Source of the DNA: Actinosynnema sp. ALI-1.44
GTDB lineage: Bacteria > Actinomycetota > Actinomycetes > Mycobacteriales > Pseudonocardiaceae
Assembly (NCBI RefSeq): GCF_001984155.1
Contig: NZ_MTQO01000030.1
Coordinates: 1 to 64,000, forward strand
Direction of reading: 5' to 3'
Length of the DNA stretch: 64,000 nucleotides
The notes beneath the pieces were generated by a model. That model worked only from the letters and a program-made list of their open reading frames with translations, did not search any database and was not told where the DNA came from. Positions 47,876 to 60,500 of the stretch are shown here, piece after piece. Both the position numbers and the translations under genes were made by a program. Each line of letters starts with the position of its first letter. Position 1 is the first letter of the stretch.

Positions 47876-48617
47876 AAGCCCGGAAGGTGTCCGGCTGCAG
47901 AAGGTGCTCTCCAAGGCGGGGGTCGCGAGCAGGCGCGCGGCCGAGGACCTGATCGCCGAGGGCCGGGTCAGTGTCGACGGCGAGGTCGTGCGCGAGTTCG
48001 GCCGCCGCGTCGACCCGCGCAACGCCGTGATCCATGTGGACGGTGTCCGCGTGGTGCTCAGCGAGGACCTGGTGTACCTCGCGTTCAACAAGCCCCTCGG
48101 TGTGCACACCACGATGACCGACGACCGAGGCCGTCCGTGCGTCGGTGACTACGTGCACAAGTACGAGCGCAACGCCAACGCCGGGATCTTCCACGTCGGA
48201 CGGCTCGACGCGGACAGCGAGGGCCTGCTCCTGCTGACCAACGACGGCGAGTTGGGCCACCGGCTCACGCACCCGTCGTACGAGGTGCCCAAGACCTACG
48301 TCGCCGAAGTGCCCGGCCCGATCGGCAAGGAGCTCGGCAAGCGGCTCAAGGAGGGCGTGGAGCTGGACGACGGCTGGGCGCGGGCGGACTCGTTCCGGCT
48401 CGTCGACTCCATGCCGGGCAAGGCGATGGTCGAGATCGTGCTGCACGAGGGCCGCAACCGCATCGTCCGGCGGATGCTGGACAAGGTGGGCCACCCGGTG
48501 GAGCGGCTGGTGCGGACCGCGTTCGCCGACGTCCGGCTCGGCAACCAGCGGCCCGGCACGATGCGGGCGTTGAACCGCAACGAGATCGGCGCGCTCTACT
48601 CCGCTGTCGGTCTGTGA
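47868..48617 (+). CDS. rluB: 23S rRNA pseudouridine synthase RluB family
   Basis: 249 residues. S4 RNA-binding domain at the N-terminus (RLQKVLSKAGVASRRAAEDL). The catalytic motif is GRLDADSEGLLLLTNDG with nucleophile Asp. MVEIVLHEGRNRIVRRMLD is the conserved C-terminal motif. The ATG at 47868 lies within scpB. In mycobacteria cmk follows; here a RibD-like gene does. Confidence 0.93.
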   Translation: MSESPEGVRLQKVLSKAGVASRRAAEDLIAEGRVSVDGEVVREFGRRVDPRNAVIHVDGVRVVLSEDLVYLAFNKPLGVHTTMTDDRGRPCVGDYVHKYERNANAGIFHVGRLDADSEGLLLLTNDGELGHRLTHPSYEVPKTYVAEVPGPIGKELGKRLKEGVELDDGWARADSFRLVDSMPGKAMVEIVLHEGRNRIVRRMLDKVGHPVERLVRTAFADVRLGNQRPGTMRALNRNEIGALYSAVGL

Positions 48618-48621
48618 CACG

Positions 48622-49647
48622 GTGAACCGTCCGTACACGATCCTCAGCGCGGCGATGTCGGTCGACGGCTACATCGACGACGCGAGTGACGCGCGGCTAG
48701 TCCTGTCCGGTGCCGAGGACTGGGACCGGGTGGACGAGCAGCGCGCGGGCGTGGACGCGATCATGGTGGGCGCCAACACGATCCGCAAGGACAACCCGCG
48801 CCTGCGGGTCCGTTCGGAGACGCGGCGTGCGGAGCGCGTGGCGCGTGGACTGCCGGAGAACCCGCTGCGGGTCACCTGCACGGCGTCCGGCGGGCTCGAC
48901 AGGGACGCCGAGTTCTTCAGCGACGACAACTTCGTCGTCTACGGCCCACCGGCCGTTCCGCTGTCCGTAGTGGTCGAGGACCTGGCCAGGCGTGGCGTGC
49001 GCAGGCTGATGGTCGAAGGCGGGAGTGCCGTGCACACCGCGTTCCTGACGCAGAACCTGGCCGACGAGATCCAGCTGGCCGTCGCCCCGGTCTTCGTCGG
49101 GGACAGCCGCGCGCCCCGGTTCGTCCAGGATGGACAGTTCGACGCCGGCCGGATGGTGCTCGGTGACGTGCGCCGGGTCGGGGACGTCACGGTGATGCGG
49201 ATGTTCCCGGACGCGGATCGGTACTGGCTGCGGGTGTGCGTCGAGGAATCACGCAAGTGCCCACCGTCGGAGACCGCGTTCCCGGTCGGCGCGGTGATCG
49301 TAGGAGCCGACGGTGCCGAGATCGCGCGCGGCTACTCCCGTGAGACCGATCCGACGGCGCACGCCGAGGAGGAGGCGCTGGCCAAGGTCGGCGCCGGTGA
49401 TCCGCGGCTGGCGACCGCGACCATCTACAGTTCGCTGGAACCGTGCAGTACGCGCAAGTCGCGTCCGCGCAGCTGCTCGCAGTGGATCATCGACGCGGGT
49501 ATCCCGCGCGCGGTGTTCGGGCTGCGCGAGCCGAGCCGGTTCGTGGTCGGCAAGGGCTTCGAGACGCTCGCCGCGGCCGGAGTGACCGTTGTGGAGCGAC
49601 CAGACATCGCGCCGGAAGTCAAGCAAGTCAGTACTTTGTATGGTTAG
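48622..49647 (+). CDS. RibD-like fusion with reversed domain order (reductase-deaminase)
   Basis: 341 residues. The first 215 residues are a dihydrofolate-reductase-like RibD_C domain (ILSAAMSVDGYIDDASD, VGANTIRKDNPRLRV, VRRLMVEGGSAVHTAFL). The C-terminal part is a cytidine/deoxycytidylate deaminase domain with zinc motif HAEEEAL and PCSTRKSRPRSC. Classic RibD has deaminase first and reductase second, so the order is swapped. The deaminase cysteine motif has a longer, Arg-rich spacing of the RibD type (PCxxxGRTPPC). It may serve riboflavin or a deazaflavin/other pathway. The GTG start is 5 bases after rluB. Confidence 0.8.
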   Translation: MNRPYTILSAAMSVDGYIDDASDARLVLSGAEDWDRVDEQRAGVDAIMVGANTIRKDNPRLRVRSETRRAERVARGLPENPLRVTCTASGGLDRDAEFFSDDNFVVYGPPAVPLSVVVEDLARRGVRRLMVEGGSAVHTAFLTQNLADEIQLAVAPVFVGDSRAPRFVQDGQFDAGRMVLGDVRRVGDVTVMRMFPDADRYWLRVCVEESRKCPPSETAFPVGAVIVGADGAEIARGYSRETDPTAHAEEEALAKVGAGDPRLATATIYSSLEPCSTRKSRPRSCSQWIIDAGIPRAVFGLREPSRFVVGKGFETLAAAGVTVVERPDIAPEVKQVSTLYG

Positions 49648-49663
49648 GAGTACACAAAGTACT
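49630..49663. repeat. Inverted repeat at the end of the RibD-like gene
   Basis: AGTACTTTGT (49630-49639) and ACAAAGTACT (49654-49663) are perfect 10-bp arms around a 14-base centre holding the TAG stop. AT content is unusual for this genome. No T-run follows, so it may be a terminator of another kind or a protein-binding site upstream of the chitinase promoter. Confidence 0.55.
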
Positions 49664-49712
49664 CGTCGCGTCTGACGTGCGATTTTCCGGCACTACCCCA
49701 TTCGAGTGACAG

Positions 49713-49728
49713 AGTGGTCTAGACCCTT
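49713..49728 (+). promoter_or_regulatory. DasR-type operator (dre), site 1
   Basis: AGTGGTCTAGACCCTT contains the palindromic core TGGTCTAGACC, close to the Streptomyces dre consensus (ACTGGTCTAGACCACT). DasR represses chitinase genes and is released by phosphorylated aminosugars. It lies about 65 bases before the chitinase ATG. Confidence 0.85.
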
Positions 49729-49735
49729 GCCGTGT

Positions 49736-49751
49736 AGTGGTCTGGACCACA
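49736..49751 (+). promoter_or_regulatory. DasR-type operator (dre), site 2
   Basis: AGTGGTCTGGACCACA is a second dre-like palindrome (TGGTC-TG-GACCA), 23 bases after the first, about two helical turns. Paired sites in front of a chitinase suggest cooperative repression and overlap with the promoter. Confidence 0.85.
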
Positions 49752-49791
49752 TCGTAGGGACATCGCTCCGCTCCCTGCCTTGAGGAGACTG

Positions 49792-51396
<1,605 letters not shown>

Positions 51397-51402
51397 CAAG
51401 AC

Positions 51403-51449
51403 TTGCGGCCCCGGGAGCTTGCCTGCGAACGAGCCCCCGGGGTCGCAAT
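51403..51449 (+). terminator. Probable terminator after the chitinase gene
   Basis: TTGCGGCCCCGGG at 51403-51415 pairs with CCCGGGGTCGCAA near 51436-51448, about 12 bp with one mismatch and a 20-base loop. It follows the chitinase stop by 7 bases. Confidence 0.75.
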
Positions 51450-51634
51450 CCCAGCGCCGCTGTCACCATGTCGTGAACCCATTCAAGGTCTGTTCAAGGT
51501 TTCTCCATGATGGCACGGGCACACTCTCCGCACTGGGGAATCGGGGGAGGGACGAGCCCTCGCGAGGCGGCACTCGCGAGGGTTTGTCCGCGCTCGTCTG
51601 GTCCGGTGCGGCCGGGTGCGGTTAGCTGGAGCTC

Positions 51635-52723
51635 ATGCGAGTGGTCGTGATCGGTGGCGGGATCGTCGGCGCGGTGACGGCGTACCGGCTGGCCGCGGAA
51701 GGCGCGGAAGTCCTGGTGGTGGACGCGGGCCGGGCGGGGCAGGCGACCGCGGCGGGCGCCGGGATCGTGTGGCCGTGGCCGATGGGGAAGCCGTCGCTGG
51801 GCACAGAGGAGTTCTGGTGGGCTGCCGCGGCCCAGTACCCGGCGTTGCTGCGTCAACTGGCCGAGGACGGCGAGCCGGACCCAGGCTACGCACGGGTCGG
51901 TGGCATCACCATCACCGAGGACGCCGGCGGCCTGGACGCGATGGCCGCGGCGATCCGTCCGTTGCGAGACCGCGATCCGTCCGTCGGGGACATCGAAACA
52001 CTGCCCGTCGGCGAGCCCGCGAAGCGGTTTTCGGTACTGAGTAACGAACTGGCCGGGTTGTTCGTCAGCGGAGCCGCGCGCGTCGACGGCCGCGTGATGC
52101 GGGAGTCGTTGCTGCGCGCGGCGGAGCGGTACGGAGCACGCCGGATCCACAGCGAAGCCAAACTGGTGACAGCGTTGTCGCGAGTGACCGGTGTGGACGT
52201 CGGCGGCGAAGTCATCGGCGCGCACGCGGTGGTCGTCGCCGCGGGCGCATGGACAGCCACGCTGTGTCAGGAAATCGGCGTCGAGGTGCCCGTGCGACCC
52301 CAGCGCGGGCAGATCGCGCACCTTGAACTGTCCGGAGTGGACACGTCGGGCTGGCCGGTGATCCGCACGATGAGCGACCACTACCTGCTGGCGTTCCCCG
52401 GCGGCAGGATCGTGGCGGGTGCCACCAGGGAGACCGGCAGCGGGTTCGACCACCGGCAGACAGCGGCGGGAGTGCACAAGATCCTCGCCGACGCGCTGAG
52501 CGTGGCGCCAGGGCTGGCCGACGCGACCCTGACCGAGGTCAGGATCGGGTTCCGGCCGTTGAGCACGAGCGGCGACCCGACGATCACGGCGCCGGTCGAC
52601 GGCCTGGTGGTCGCGACCGGCCTCGGCCCGAGCGGGCTCACCCTGGCGCCGTTGCTGGGCACGATCGCCGCGGACCTGGCGCTGGGCCGTCAGAACTCCT
52701 TGGCCAGCAGCGAGACGAGGTAG
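51635..52723 (+). CDS. FAD-dependent oxidoreductase of the D-amino-acid oxidase (DAO) family
   Basis: 362 residues. Dinucleotide motif VVVIGGGIVGAVTAYRLAAEGAEVLVVDAG at the N-terminus (GxGxxG). A conserved AVVVAAGAWTATL and late GLVVATGLGPSGLTLAPLLG are typical of DAO/glycine-oxidase-like enzymes. The substrate is unknown; a glycine- or sarcosine-oxidase-like role is possible. ATG 51635 follows GGAGCTC. Its end overlaps the convergent GNAT gene by 34 bases. Confidence 0.87.
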   Translation: MRVVVIGGGIVGAVTAYRLAAEGAEVLVVDAGRAGQATAAGAGIVWPWPMGKPSLGTEEFWWAAAAQYPALLRQLAEDGEPDPGYARVGGITITEDAGGLDAMAAAIRPLRDRDPSVGDIETLPVGEPAKRFSVLSNELAGLFVSGAARVDGRVMRESLLRAAERYGARRIHSEAKLVTALSRVTGVDVGGEVIGAHAVVVAAGAWTATLCQEIGVEVPVRPQRGQIAHLELSGVDTSGWPVIRTMSDHYLLAFPGGRIVAGATRETGSGFDHRQTAAGVHKILADALSVAPGLADATLTEVRIGFRPLSTSGDPTITAPVDGLVVATGLGPSGLTLAPLLGTIAADLALGRQNSLASSETR

Positions 52724-53181
52724 GTGCCGCCCTTGGTGCGTTGCTGCCCGACCTCGGCGAAACCGAGCCGCTTGTGGAAGCGCAGGCTGCCGGGGTTCGG
52801 CGGCTCGAGGTTGACCTCGCACAGCACGCGGGGGATCCCGTGCTCGGCGGCGTGCTCGCCGATCAGGTCGTACAGCTTGGCGCCGATGCCGCGGTTGCGT
52901 GCCCCGTCGGAGACCACGATCCGGTCGACGTAGATGAACTGGTCGTAGCGCTCGCTGAAGAACCGGTAGTTCTCGCTCGGGTAGTCGACGCCAGGTGGCA
53001 GCGTGAGCACGAAGCCGAGCAGCGCGTCGTCCTCTTCGAGCGCCACCGTGAGACCGGACATCTCGATCAACGCGGCGAGTTCGGCCTCAGTGGCCTCGTT
53101 CACGTTGGGCACCGCGGCGTTGTTCATCGCCAGGACCAACGCGGCGTCAGCGGGCTTGAGTATCACGCTCTGCATAGCCAC
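52690..53181 (-). CDS. GNAT-family N-acetyltransferase
   Basis: 163 residues. The acetyl-CoA motif is IVVSDGARNRGIGAKLYDLIG (RxxGxG/A type), followed by VLCEVNLEPPNPGSLRFHKRLGF. GTG 53181 or ATG 53175 may start it. Substrate unknown. It overlaps the convergent DAO gene end. Confidence 0.88.
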   Translation of the reverse strand: MAMQSVILKPADAALVLAMNNAAVPNVNEATEAELAALIEMSGLTVALEEDDALLGFVLTLPPGVDYPSENYRFFSERYDQFIYVDRIVVSDGARNRGIGAKLYDLIGEHAAEHGIPRVLCEVNLEPPNPGSLRFHKRLGFAEVGQQRTKGGTYLVSLLAKEF

Positions 53182-53293
53182 GATCTTGGCACAGACAGCG
53201 TTGAAAACGTTTGCAACCGGTCCTGGGCGTTCACCCCCAGCGCGGCCAGGCAGAATAGAGGGCTGAAGCGGTCATGCGACGAAAGGGCGACAC

Positions 53294-53970
53294 GTGGCAC
53301 ACGTGCCAGCCGGTGGGCAGGTGAGCAAGACCTCCGCCCCCGACCTGCCGGAAGGCGCGATCCCGTGGGTGCACGAGGTCGGCAGGGTGATCGGCCGGTA
53401 CCTGTATCGCCCGGCGTTCCGCTTCCGCGTGCACAGCATGGACCAATTCCCGATGGACGGCCCCGTCGTGCTGGTGGCCAACCACAGCTCGATGATCGAG
53501 CCGCAGGTGCTGTTCGGAATAGTGCCGCGCCGGTCGGTGTTCCTCGTCAAAGGTGAGCTGTTCAAGGGGATAGCCGGCCGCGGTCTGCGTGCGATCGGCC
53601 AGTTGGCGATCCGCAGGGGAGAGGCGGACCGCAAACCGCTGCTCGCCGCCGTGCGCGTGCTGCGCGGTGGTGGTGTGATCGGTGTGTTCCCCGAAGGAAC
53701 CCGAGGCGAAGGTGACGTGGTGAACGCCGAGCAGGGCGCCGCGTGGCTCGTGCGGCAGTCCGGCGCGCTCGTGCAGCCGGTGGCTGTGCGCGGGACCCGG
53801 CGGCCCGAAGGCTCGCCACGGCGCTTCCGGCCGGTGGTGGACGTGCTGGTCGGCAAGCCGTTCGAGCTGACCGTCGGACCTGGCCGTTCCGGCCTTGTCG
53901 CCGGAACCGAACAGATCAGGGTCGCGTTGGCGGACCTGGTCGGTGAACTGGATCGAATGCGAGACTTGCG

Positions 53971-53974
<4 letters not shown>
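53294..53974 (+). CDS. 1-acyl-sn-glycerol-3-phosphate acyltransferase (PlsC family)
   Basis: 226 residues. Catalytic block I is [11 protein letters not shown] (NHxxxxD-like, with Glu-Pro) and block III is [32 protein letters not shown] lies between. It acylates lysophosphatidic acid or a related lipid at the inner membrane face. In block I the usual Asp is replaced by Glu (NHSSMIE), a variant seen in some actinobacterial members. GTG 53294 follows GAAAGGG; der starts inside its last codons (ATGA overlap). Confidence 0.88.
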
Positions 53975-55368
<1,394 letters not shown>

Positions 55369-55433
55369 CCCGGTGCGGACCCCCAGGGGACGTACGCTAA
55401 GCTATTCCTCGCACCCGGGAAACCGGATGCGGC

Positions 55434-55507
<74 letters not shown>

Positions 55508-55518
55508 CGGTCGGAACG

Positions 55519-55563
55519 AGCCCGCTGACTCTGGGTAAATGCCCAGGTCGGCGGGCTTTTTTT
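55519..55563 (+). terminator. Rho-independent terminator after tRNA-Pro
   Basis: AGCCCGC at 55519-55525 and GCGGGCT at 55551-55557 form the base, with inner pairs around CTGGG...CCCAG. A run of seven T follows (55557-55563). It should end the tRNA transcript. Confidence 0.92.
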
Positions 55564-55952
55564 GTGTCCGCTTGTTGATCTTTGAATGGTCACAGAATGG
55601 TCACGAAATGATCTTGAACGGCCGGAGGAGGAGCGAATAAGGAGCGACTGGCTCCAGCTCTTTGACTAACACCAAATGAGGTCGTCCACGAACGGGTGAA
55701 TGTATCGAACCAGCCAGAACTGCGCTGACCATGCGTGATTTCCGGTGAACGTCGTTCGTCGGGTGGCAAGCAGCGTGTCTTGGCTGAGGACACTCCTTAC
55801 CGAGCGACGACGGCGTGCTGCCCACAGCCGGTCTGGGCGGGCATCGCGCGAGATGCATCGGGTGCTGTTGCTTCTCACGATGTGTGCGTTCGAGCCCCTG
55901 GAGCGGCTCGTACAGGATGCACACGGATCTCCGATCCGCTCAGGTGGTAGGG
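55564..55952. other. About 390 bp without a recognisable gene
   Basis: A short direct repeat AATGGTCAC occurs twice (about 55584 and 55595). Frames on both strands up to 74 codons show no known domain. AT content is a little higher than in the operons around. It may hold decayed integrase or attachment sequence, but nothing can be named. Confidence 0.4.
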
Positions 55953-56054
55953 GTGGCTCGTTCGGATAGCACCCGGCTCACGGTAAAACCGCTGGTCATT
56001 GAGGCGCGTGTGCCTCTAGTGATGGAGCGTCGCGAGCAGGTGGATGAACCGTGA
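55953..56054 (+). CDS. Tiny ORF (33 residues) of the element remnant
   Basis: GTG 55953 opens a 33-residue frame (ARSDSTRLTVKPLVIEARVP ... EQVDEP) that overlaps the next ORF by 4 bases (GTGA). Regular overlap with two following frames is the main reason to list it. No domain known. It may also be the 3' end of a longer decayed gene, since the frame is open further upstream. Confidence 0.35.
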   Translation: MARSDSTRLTVKPLVIEARVPLVMERREQVDEP

Positions 56055-56188
56055 TCCACTTCGTGCGCAGGTTCGAACCCCTGGCGGTGCATCATGCAGA
56101 AGGATGTCGGTCTGACCGGGGGATTCTTACCGGCCGACTGGTGATTGAGGGCACCTTCCCTGTGGATCCGGCGGGCGGTGATGCCTGA
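56051..56188 (+). CDS. Tiny ORF (45 residues) of the element remnant
   Basis: GTG 56051 opens a 45-residue frame (IHFVRRFEPLAVHHAEGCRS ... VDPAGGDA). The TGA stop shares bases with the ATG of the DUF2637-like gene (TGATG). The overlapping chain of three frames resembles small-gene operons of actinomycete mobile elements. Function unknown. Confidence 0.4.
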   Translation: MIHFVRRFEPLAVHHAEGCRSDRGILTGRLVIEGTFPVDPAGGDA

Positions 56189-56978
56189 TGGCAGCGGTCG
56201 AGGCCAGTAGGCCTGGGCGACCCGCGGTCGACCCGGCGGTTGTCGTCAAGTCCGTCACCGTGATCATGGGGACAGTCGTCGGCCTGACGTTTTGTTTGGC
56301 TTCGGCAACGTCCTCAACCTCGCTCTCCGGCTCGGCGTACCCGTCTGGGTCGCCCCGCTCGTCGCCCCTGCGGTCGATCTTTCGATCCTCGGGCTGCTGC
56401 TGGGTACCCGGCACCTGGCACTAGCCGGGGCCTCTGCGGAGGTGCTTCGCCCGGCACGAAGGCTGCTGATCTTCGCCAGTGTGGTGACCCTCGCGCTGAA
56501 CGTGGCCGACCCGCTCGTCGCAGGCGACTTTGGCAAGGCGGCGTTCGACGCCGTAGGGCCTCTGCTCCTGATCGGCTGGGCCGAAGTCGGCCCAGGCTTC
56601 TTGCAGGCGATCAGCGAGTCCCGCCTCGATGCAGGAGACAGAGTTTCGTCTGGCACGAGGCAAGCAGACCCGACTGCCCGGATCAGTGTGGACGGCGATG
56701 GTGAACCCGTTCAGTCACAGATTGCGGCGACGAATCGAGTGTCGCAACGGTACCGAAAGACGCTTCAACGGCGCACCCCGAGGCTGCTTCTGGAACAGGC
56801 AAGGCAGGAGGATGCCGCTCATCGCGCTGCTCATCAGAAACCGATCTCGGCGGACACACTTCGTGTGCGGCTGGGAATTGGCGCGGTTCCGGCTCGACGT
56901 CTGGTCAAGGCTGTTCGCGCTGAGTTATCAACCCCAGAGCGCACGTGGACCGGCCAAGGTGGATGCCACGAACGATGA
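56188..56978 (+). pseudogene. DUF2637-like mobile-element protein with a -1 frame break
   Basis: ATG 56188 begins AAVEASRPGRPAVDPAVVVK and runs to VGLTF, where a run of four T (56288-56292 area) sits. The continuation (FGFGNVLNLALRLGVPVWVA, APAVDLSILGLLLGTRHLAL) is in the -1 frame. One extra T would restore a single frame. Membrane helices lie in the first half; the tail AHQKPISADTLRVRLGIGA has a helix-turn-helix look. This is a DUF2637-type protein of actinomycete integrative elements. A sequencing error or programmed slippage could also explain the break. Confidence 0.7.
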
Positions 56979-57035
56979 AAGGCCACCCAGACAAGTCTGG
57001 TGGCGTGACGCGGGGCGCCGAGCGCGTCCGTCGGC

Positions 57036-57476
57036 TCAGGCTGTTGCCGTCATGGTCGCAGCGGCGGTCGAGCCGGCCGAGGGGCAACCGGCGGTCACGG
57101 GAGACTGAACGGCGGCGTATGGGCATGCCTCTGTCGTCGAACAGGACGTACACCACGAGCGGGATGACGGACCTGTCGAGTGGGTTCCAGCCGGTGTCAC
57201 CGCTCCAGTGCCGTCTGGGTCGGGGTCGGCTCGGTCATCTGCCGAAGTGCGTGGCGGTCGTAGGGGATGATCTTTCTCCGCGTGCGGCGAATCCGGTGAT
57301 CCCCCTGTCCGCACAAGGTCGTAGGCGTCGAGCGGGCACCATGCGTCTGAGGTTCCTGCCCGATGTGCGGCAGCGGCCTGGATCAACTCGTCCTCGGCGG
57401 CGAGCAGTAGTTCCAACAGGGCCGCGCGTCGTCGTGCAGGCGTCGCACTCGCGCAGTCACGAGCTTCTCCCGGCAC
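57036..57476 (-). CDS. Doubtful ORF, 146 residues
   Basis: The frame starts MPGEARDCAS and contains a helical RRAALLELLLAAEDELIQAA that looks protein-like, but the second half is Ser/Thr/Pro-rich and uninformative. It lies between the element remnant and the nSTAND gene. It may be a remnant whose frame breaks near 57290; another frame further on encodes VVYVLFDDRGMPIRRRSVSR. I recognise no family. Confidence 0.25.
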   Translation of the reverse strand: MPGEARDCASATPARRRAALLELLLAAEDELIQAAAAHRAGTSDAWCPLDAYDLVRTGGSPDSPHAEKDHPLRPPRTSADDRADPDPDGTGAVTPAGTHSTGPSSRSWCTSCSTTEACPYAAVQSPVTAGCPSAGSTAAATMTATA

Positions 57477-57506
57477 TACCGAAAGCCGTGATGTTCCAAC
57501 CGCCGA

Positions 57507-60500
57507 CTAATCGGGGCAGGGTGGCTGGTAGGCCACGTCTGGGAAGTGGCGTTGCCAATCCGTCCCGCTCATGCGGGGGTGGGCGCTGGCGCACACGCGG
57601 GCGCTGACCTCGTCGATGTCGGTCGCCAGGAGAGTGATCGTCTGGTTGGTACTGGTGGCCAGGGTGCGGCCGTCGGGGCTGAAGGTCGCATAGGTGACGG
57701 CGCCCGCGGGGTTGGTGAACGTCGCCAGCGGGCGAGGGTGGCGTGGGTCGGTGACGTCCCACAGCCGGGCGGTGTTGTCCGCGCCTGCGGTGGCCAGTAT
57801 GCGGCCGTCGGGGCTGAACCTCGCCGAGTAGATCAGAGCGGCGTGGCCGGTCAAGGTGGCCACTTCCCGTGGCTGCGAGGGATCTGACAGGTCGACCAAC
57901 CGGACGAGGTCGTCGTTGCTGTTGCCGTTGGGGGTGGTAGCCAACAAGAGGCCGTCGCGACGAAGCGCCGCGCCGGTGTCGGTGTGGCCGAACGGGAAAG
58001 GTAGTTGTCGAGGGTGGGCCGGATCGGTGACGTTCCACAGCCGGATCGACGAGTCACCGCCGCTGTTACTGAGCAGAGTCCGCCCGTCCGGGCTGAACGC
58101 GAGGTACCAGACCATCTGCGGGTACCCGTCGAGCCGGCTGAGTTCCCGCGGATGCTTGAGATCGGTGACGTCCCAGAGCGCCGCGGTCCGCATACCGCCG
58201 GTGGCTAGGACGCGGCCGTCCGGACTGAACGCGATACCGGATATTTCGCCGGTGTGCGGACCAAGGACGGTGATCATACGGGGAGCATGCGCGTCGGTGA
58301 TGTCCCACAGGCGAACCGTGCCGTCGTCACTGCTGCTGGCCACGGTCCGCCCGTCCGGGCTGAACACCGCCCCGCGGACGACATGGGTGTGTCCGGTCAG
58401 TACTGCCACCGGCTTTCGCAGCCGGGGACCGGTGGTGTCCCACAGCCGTACTGTGTGGTCCCGGCTGGGGGAGGCCAGCAGGCGGCCGTCCGGGCTGAAC
58501 GTCGCCTCTCCCACCACGTCGGTGTGTCCGGTAAGGGGTAGCTCGCGCAGGTTCCACAACCGTGCGGTGTGGTCACCGCCAGCGGTGGCCAGCATGGCGC
58601 CGTCGCGGCTGAATGCCACCGAATAGACGCCACCGAACAGGGTGGCCATGGCGCCAGGGTGGCGTGGGTCGGCGACGTTCCAGAGCCGGGTGGTTTCCCC
58701 GGTGGAGGCCAGGATCTGGCCGTCCGGGCTGAACGCGACCGAGTGGACGCTTCCGGTGTGTCCGGTAAGGGTGGCAATCCCCTGGGGGGCTTGGGGATCG
58801 CTGATGTCCCACAGCCGCAGCGTGTGATCGTCGCTGGCCGTGGCCACGATCCGGTTGTCGGGGTGGAACGCGACTGCTGCGACCGCCTGCCTTTCGGCAT
58901 GCCCGACCAGCGTACCCAGTTCGCGGGGCCGCTGCGGATCGCCCACGTCCCACAGCCGCACCGTGTCGCCGGTGGTGACGAGCAGCCGGCCGTCGGGGCT
59001 GAACGTGGCGAACCAGATCGCGTCACGCCGTCCGGGCAGGTTCGCCAGCTGCCGCGGAGTCCGTGGGTCGCTGAGGTCCCATACGCGTGCGGTCCGGTCG
59101 TCGCCGACGGAGGCAGCGATCCGGCCGTCTGGGTTGAAGGCCACCGAGTTGACCGTGTTCGGATGGTCGAGGGCGGCCAATGACCGAGGTTGCCGGGGGT
59201 CGGTGATGTCCCACAGCCGCACGGCACGGTCCCCCACTGTGGCGAGGATGCGACCATCCGGGGTGAACGTGACGCCCTTGAGCAGTTCGGTGTGCGGAAG
59301 CGTGGCCAGCTCCCGAGGGTGGCGAATCTCGGTGGCGTCCCACAGTCGAGCGGTGCGATCGGCGCTGGCGGTGGCGACCAGTCGGCTGTCCGGGCCTACC
59401 GCTACCCCGGGCACTTCGGCGGTGTGGCCGATGAGACGGCTGGCGTAGGGGGTGATGAAGGTGCTGAGCAGGTTGTCGCGTGTTTCCGCAGTGGGTGCGA
59501 GGCGATGCGCGGCGAGGCTCAGTTGGATCGCCAGCGCCGGATCGGTGTCCCGGAGGATGGCGGCGTCGCCGGCGGCTTTGCGGGCGAGCGCGATATCGCG
59601 CTGTTTCTCCGCCTGGCGCTCGGCGTGCGTGGCATAGCCGACGGACGTGCCGGCCAGCACCAGCAGCACCGACAGCAGCGCCACGAGCTGCCGCAACCGG
59701 CGCGTCCGGCGGCGGGATGCGTCCCGTTCGGCGGTCTCCGCGGCCGTGCTGTCAGCGAGGAATTGCCGTTCGGGTTCAGTGAGTGCATTTTCGTTGGTGC
59801 TGGCCCATTCCTGAGCCGTGACGAGCCGGGAGCCGCGATAGAGCGCGCCCGGATCGCGGCCGAGCGCGGCCCACGCGGACGTCGCCTCCGTCAACTGGTG
59901 ATGGGTGCGCAGGCCTGCTCGGTCCTCGGTGAGCCAGCCGTGCAACCGGGGCCAGGCGCGGAGCAACACTTCGTGGGTGATCTCCACGGTCTGCTGGTCG
60001 AGACTGACGAGCCGGGCTGCGGCCATCGTTTCCAGCGCGGTCATCGCGGCCGCCTGATCAGAGGCGTGGCCGACCACGGCGGCGCGGTCAGCACGGCGGC
60101 GCGTGTCCGTGCCGTCCTCCCCGACGCGGACCAGGCGCAGCAGCAGTTGGCGTGCTGCTCGCTGTCCGGCCGGGTTCAGGCTGGTGTAGACGTGTTCGGC
60201 GGTGGCGGCGAGCGCGCCGCTGATACCCCCGGTGTGTTGGTACCCGGCCACAGTGAGTCGGTGATGGGTGCGTTGCTGCCAAGTAGCCAGTAAGGCGTGC
60301 GACAGCAGCGGCAAGGCACCCGGTTGATAACCGCACTGGCCCTGCGCGGTGCCGTGGTCGAGTCCGAGATCGCGCAGCAACACCTCGACCAGTCCGGGCT
60401 CCAGGTCGAGTTCGGCCCGGATCGCAGGTGCGGTGATCGCTTCGGCGACCTCCGGACCGCTCATCGCACCGACCGCGAATTGGTTGTCCTGAACCGCCGT

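Larger units (their letters stand above)
55508..56978 (+). mobile_element. Remnant of an actinomycete integrative element at tRNA-Pro
   Basis: Directly after the tRNA-Pro terminator come non-coding sequence, two tiny overlapping ORFs and a DUF2637-like gene. This type of set is common on actinomycete integrative and conjugative elements. No integrase, excisionase, replication or TraB-like gene is seen, and I find no repeat of the tRNA 3' end within the window. The limits are therefore only approximate and the element is a decayed remnant. Confidence 0.45.
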
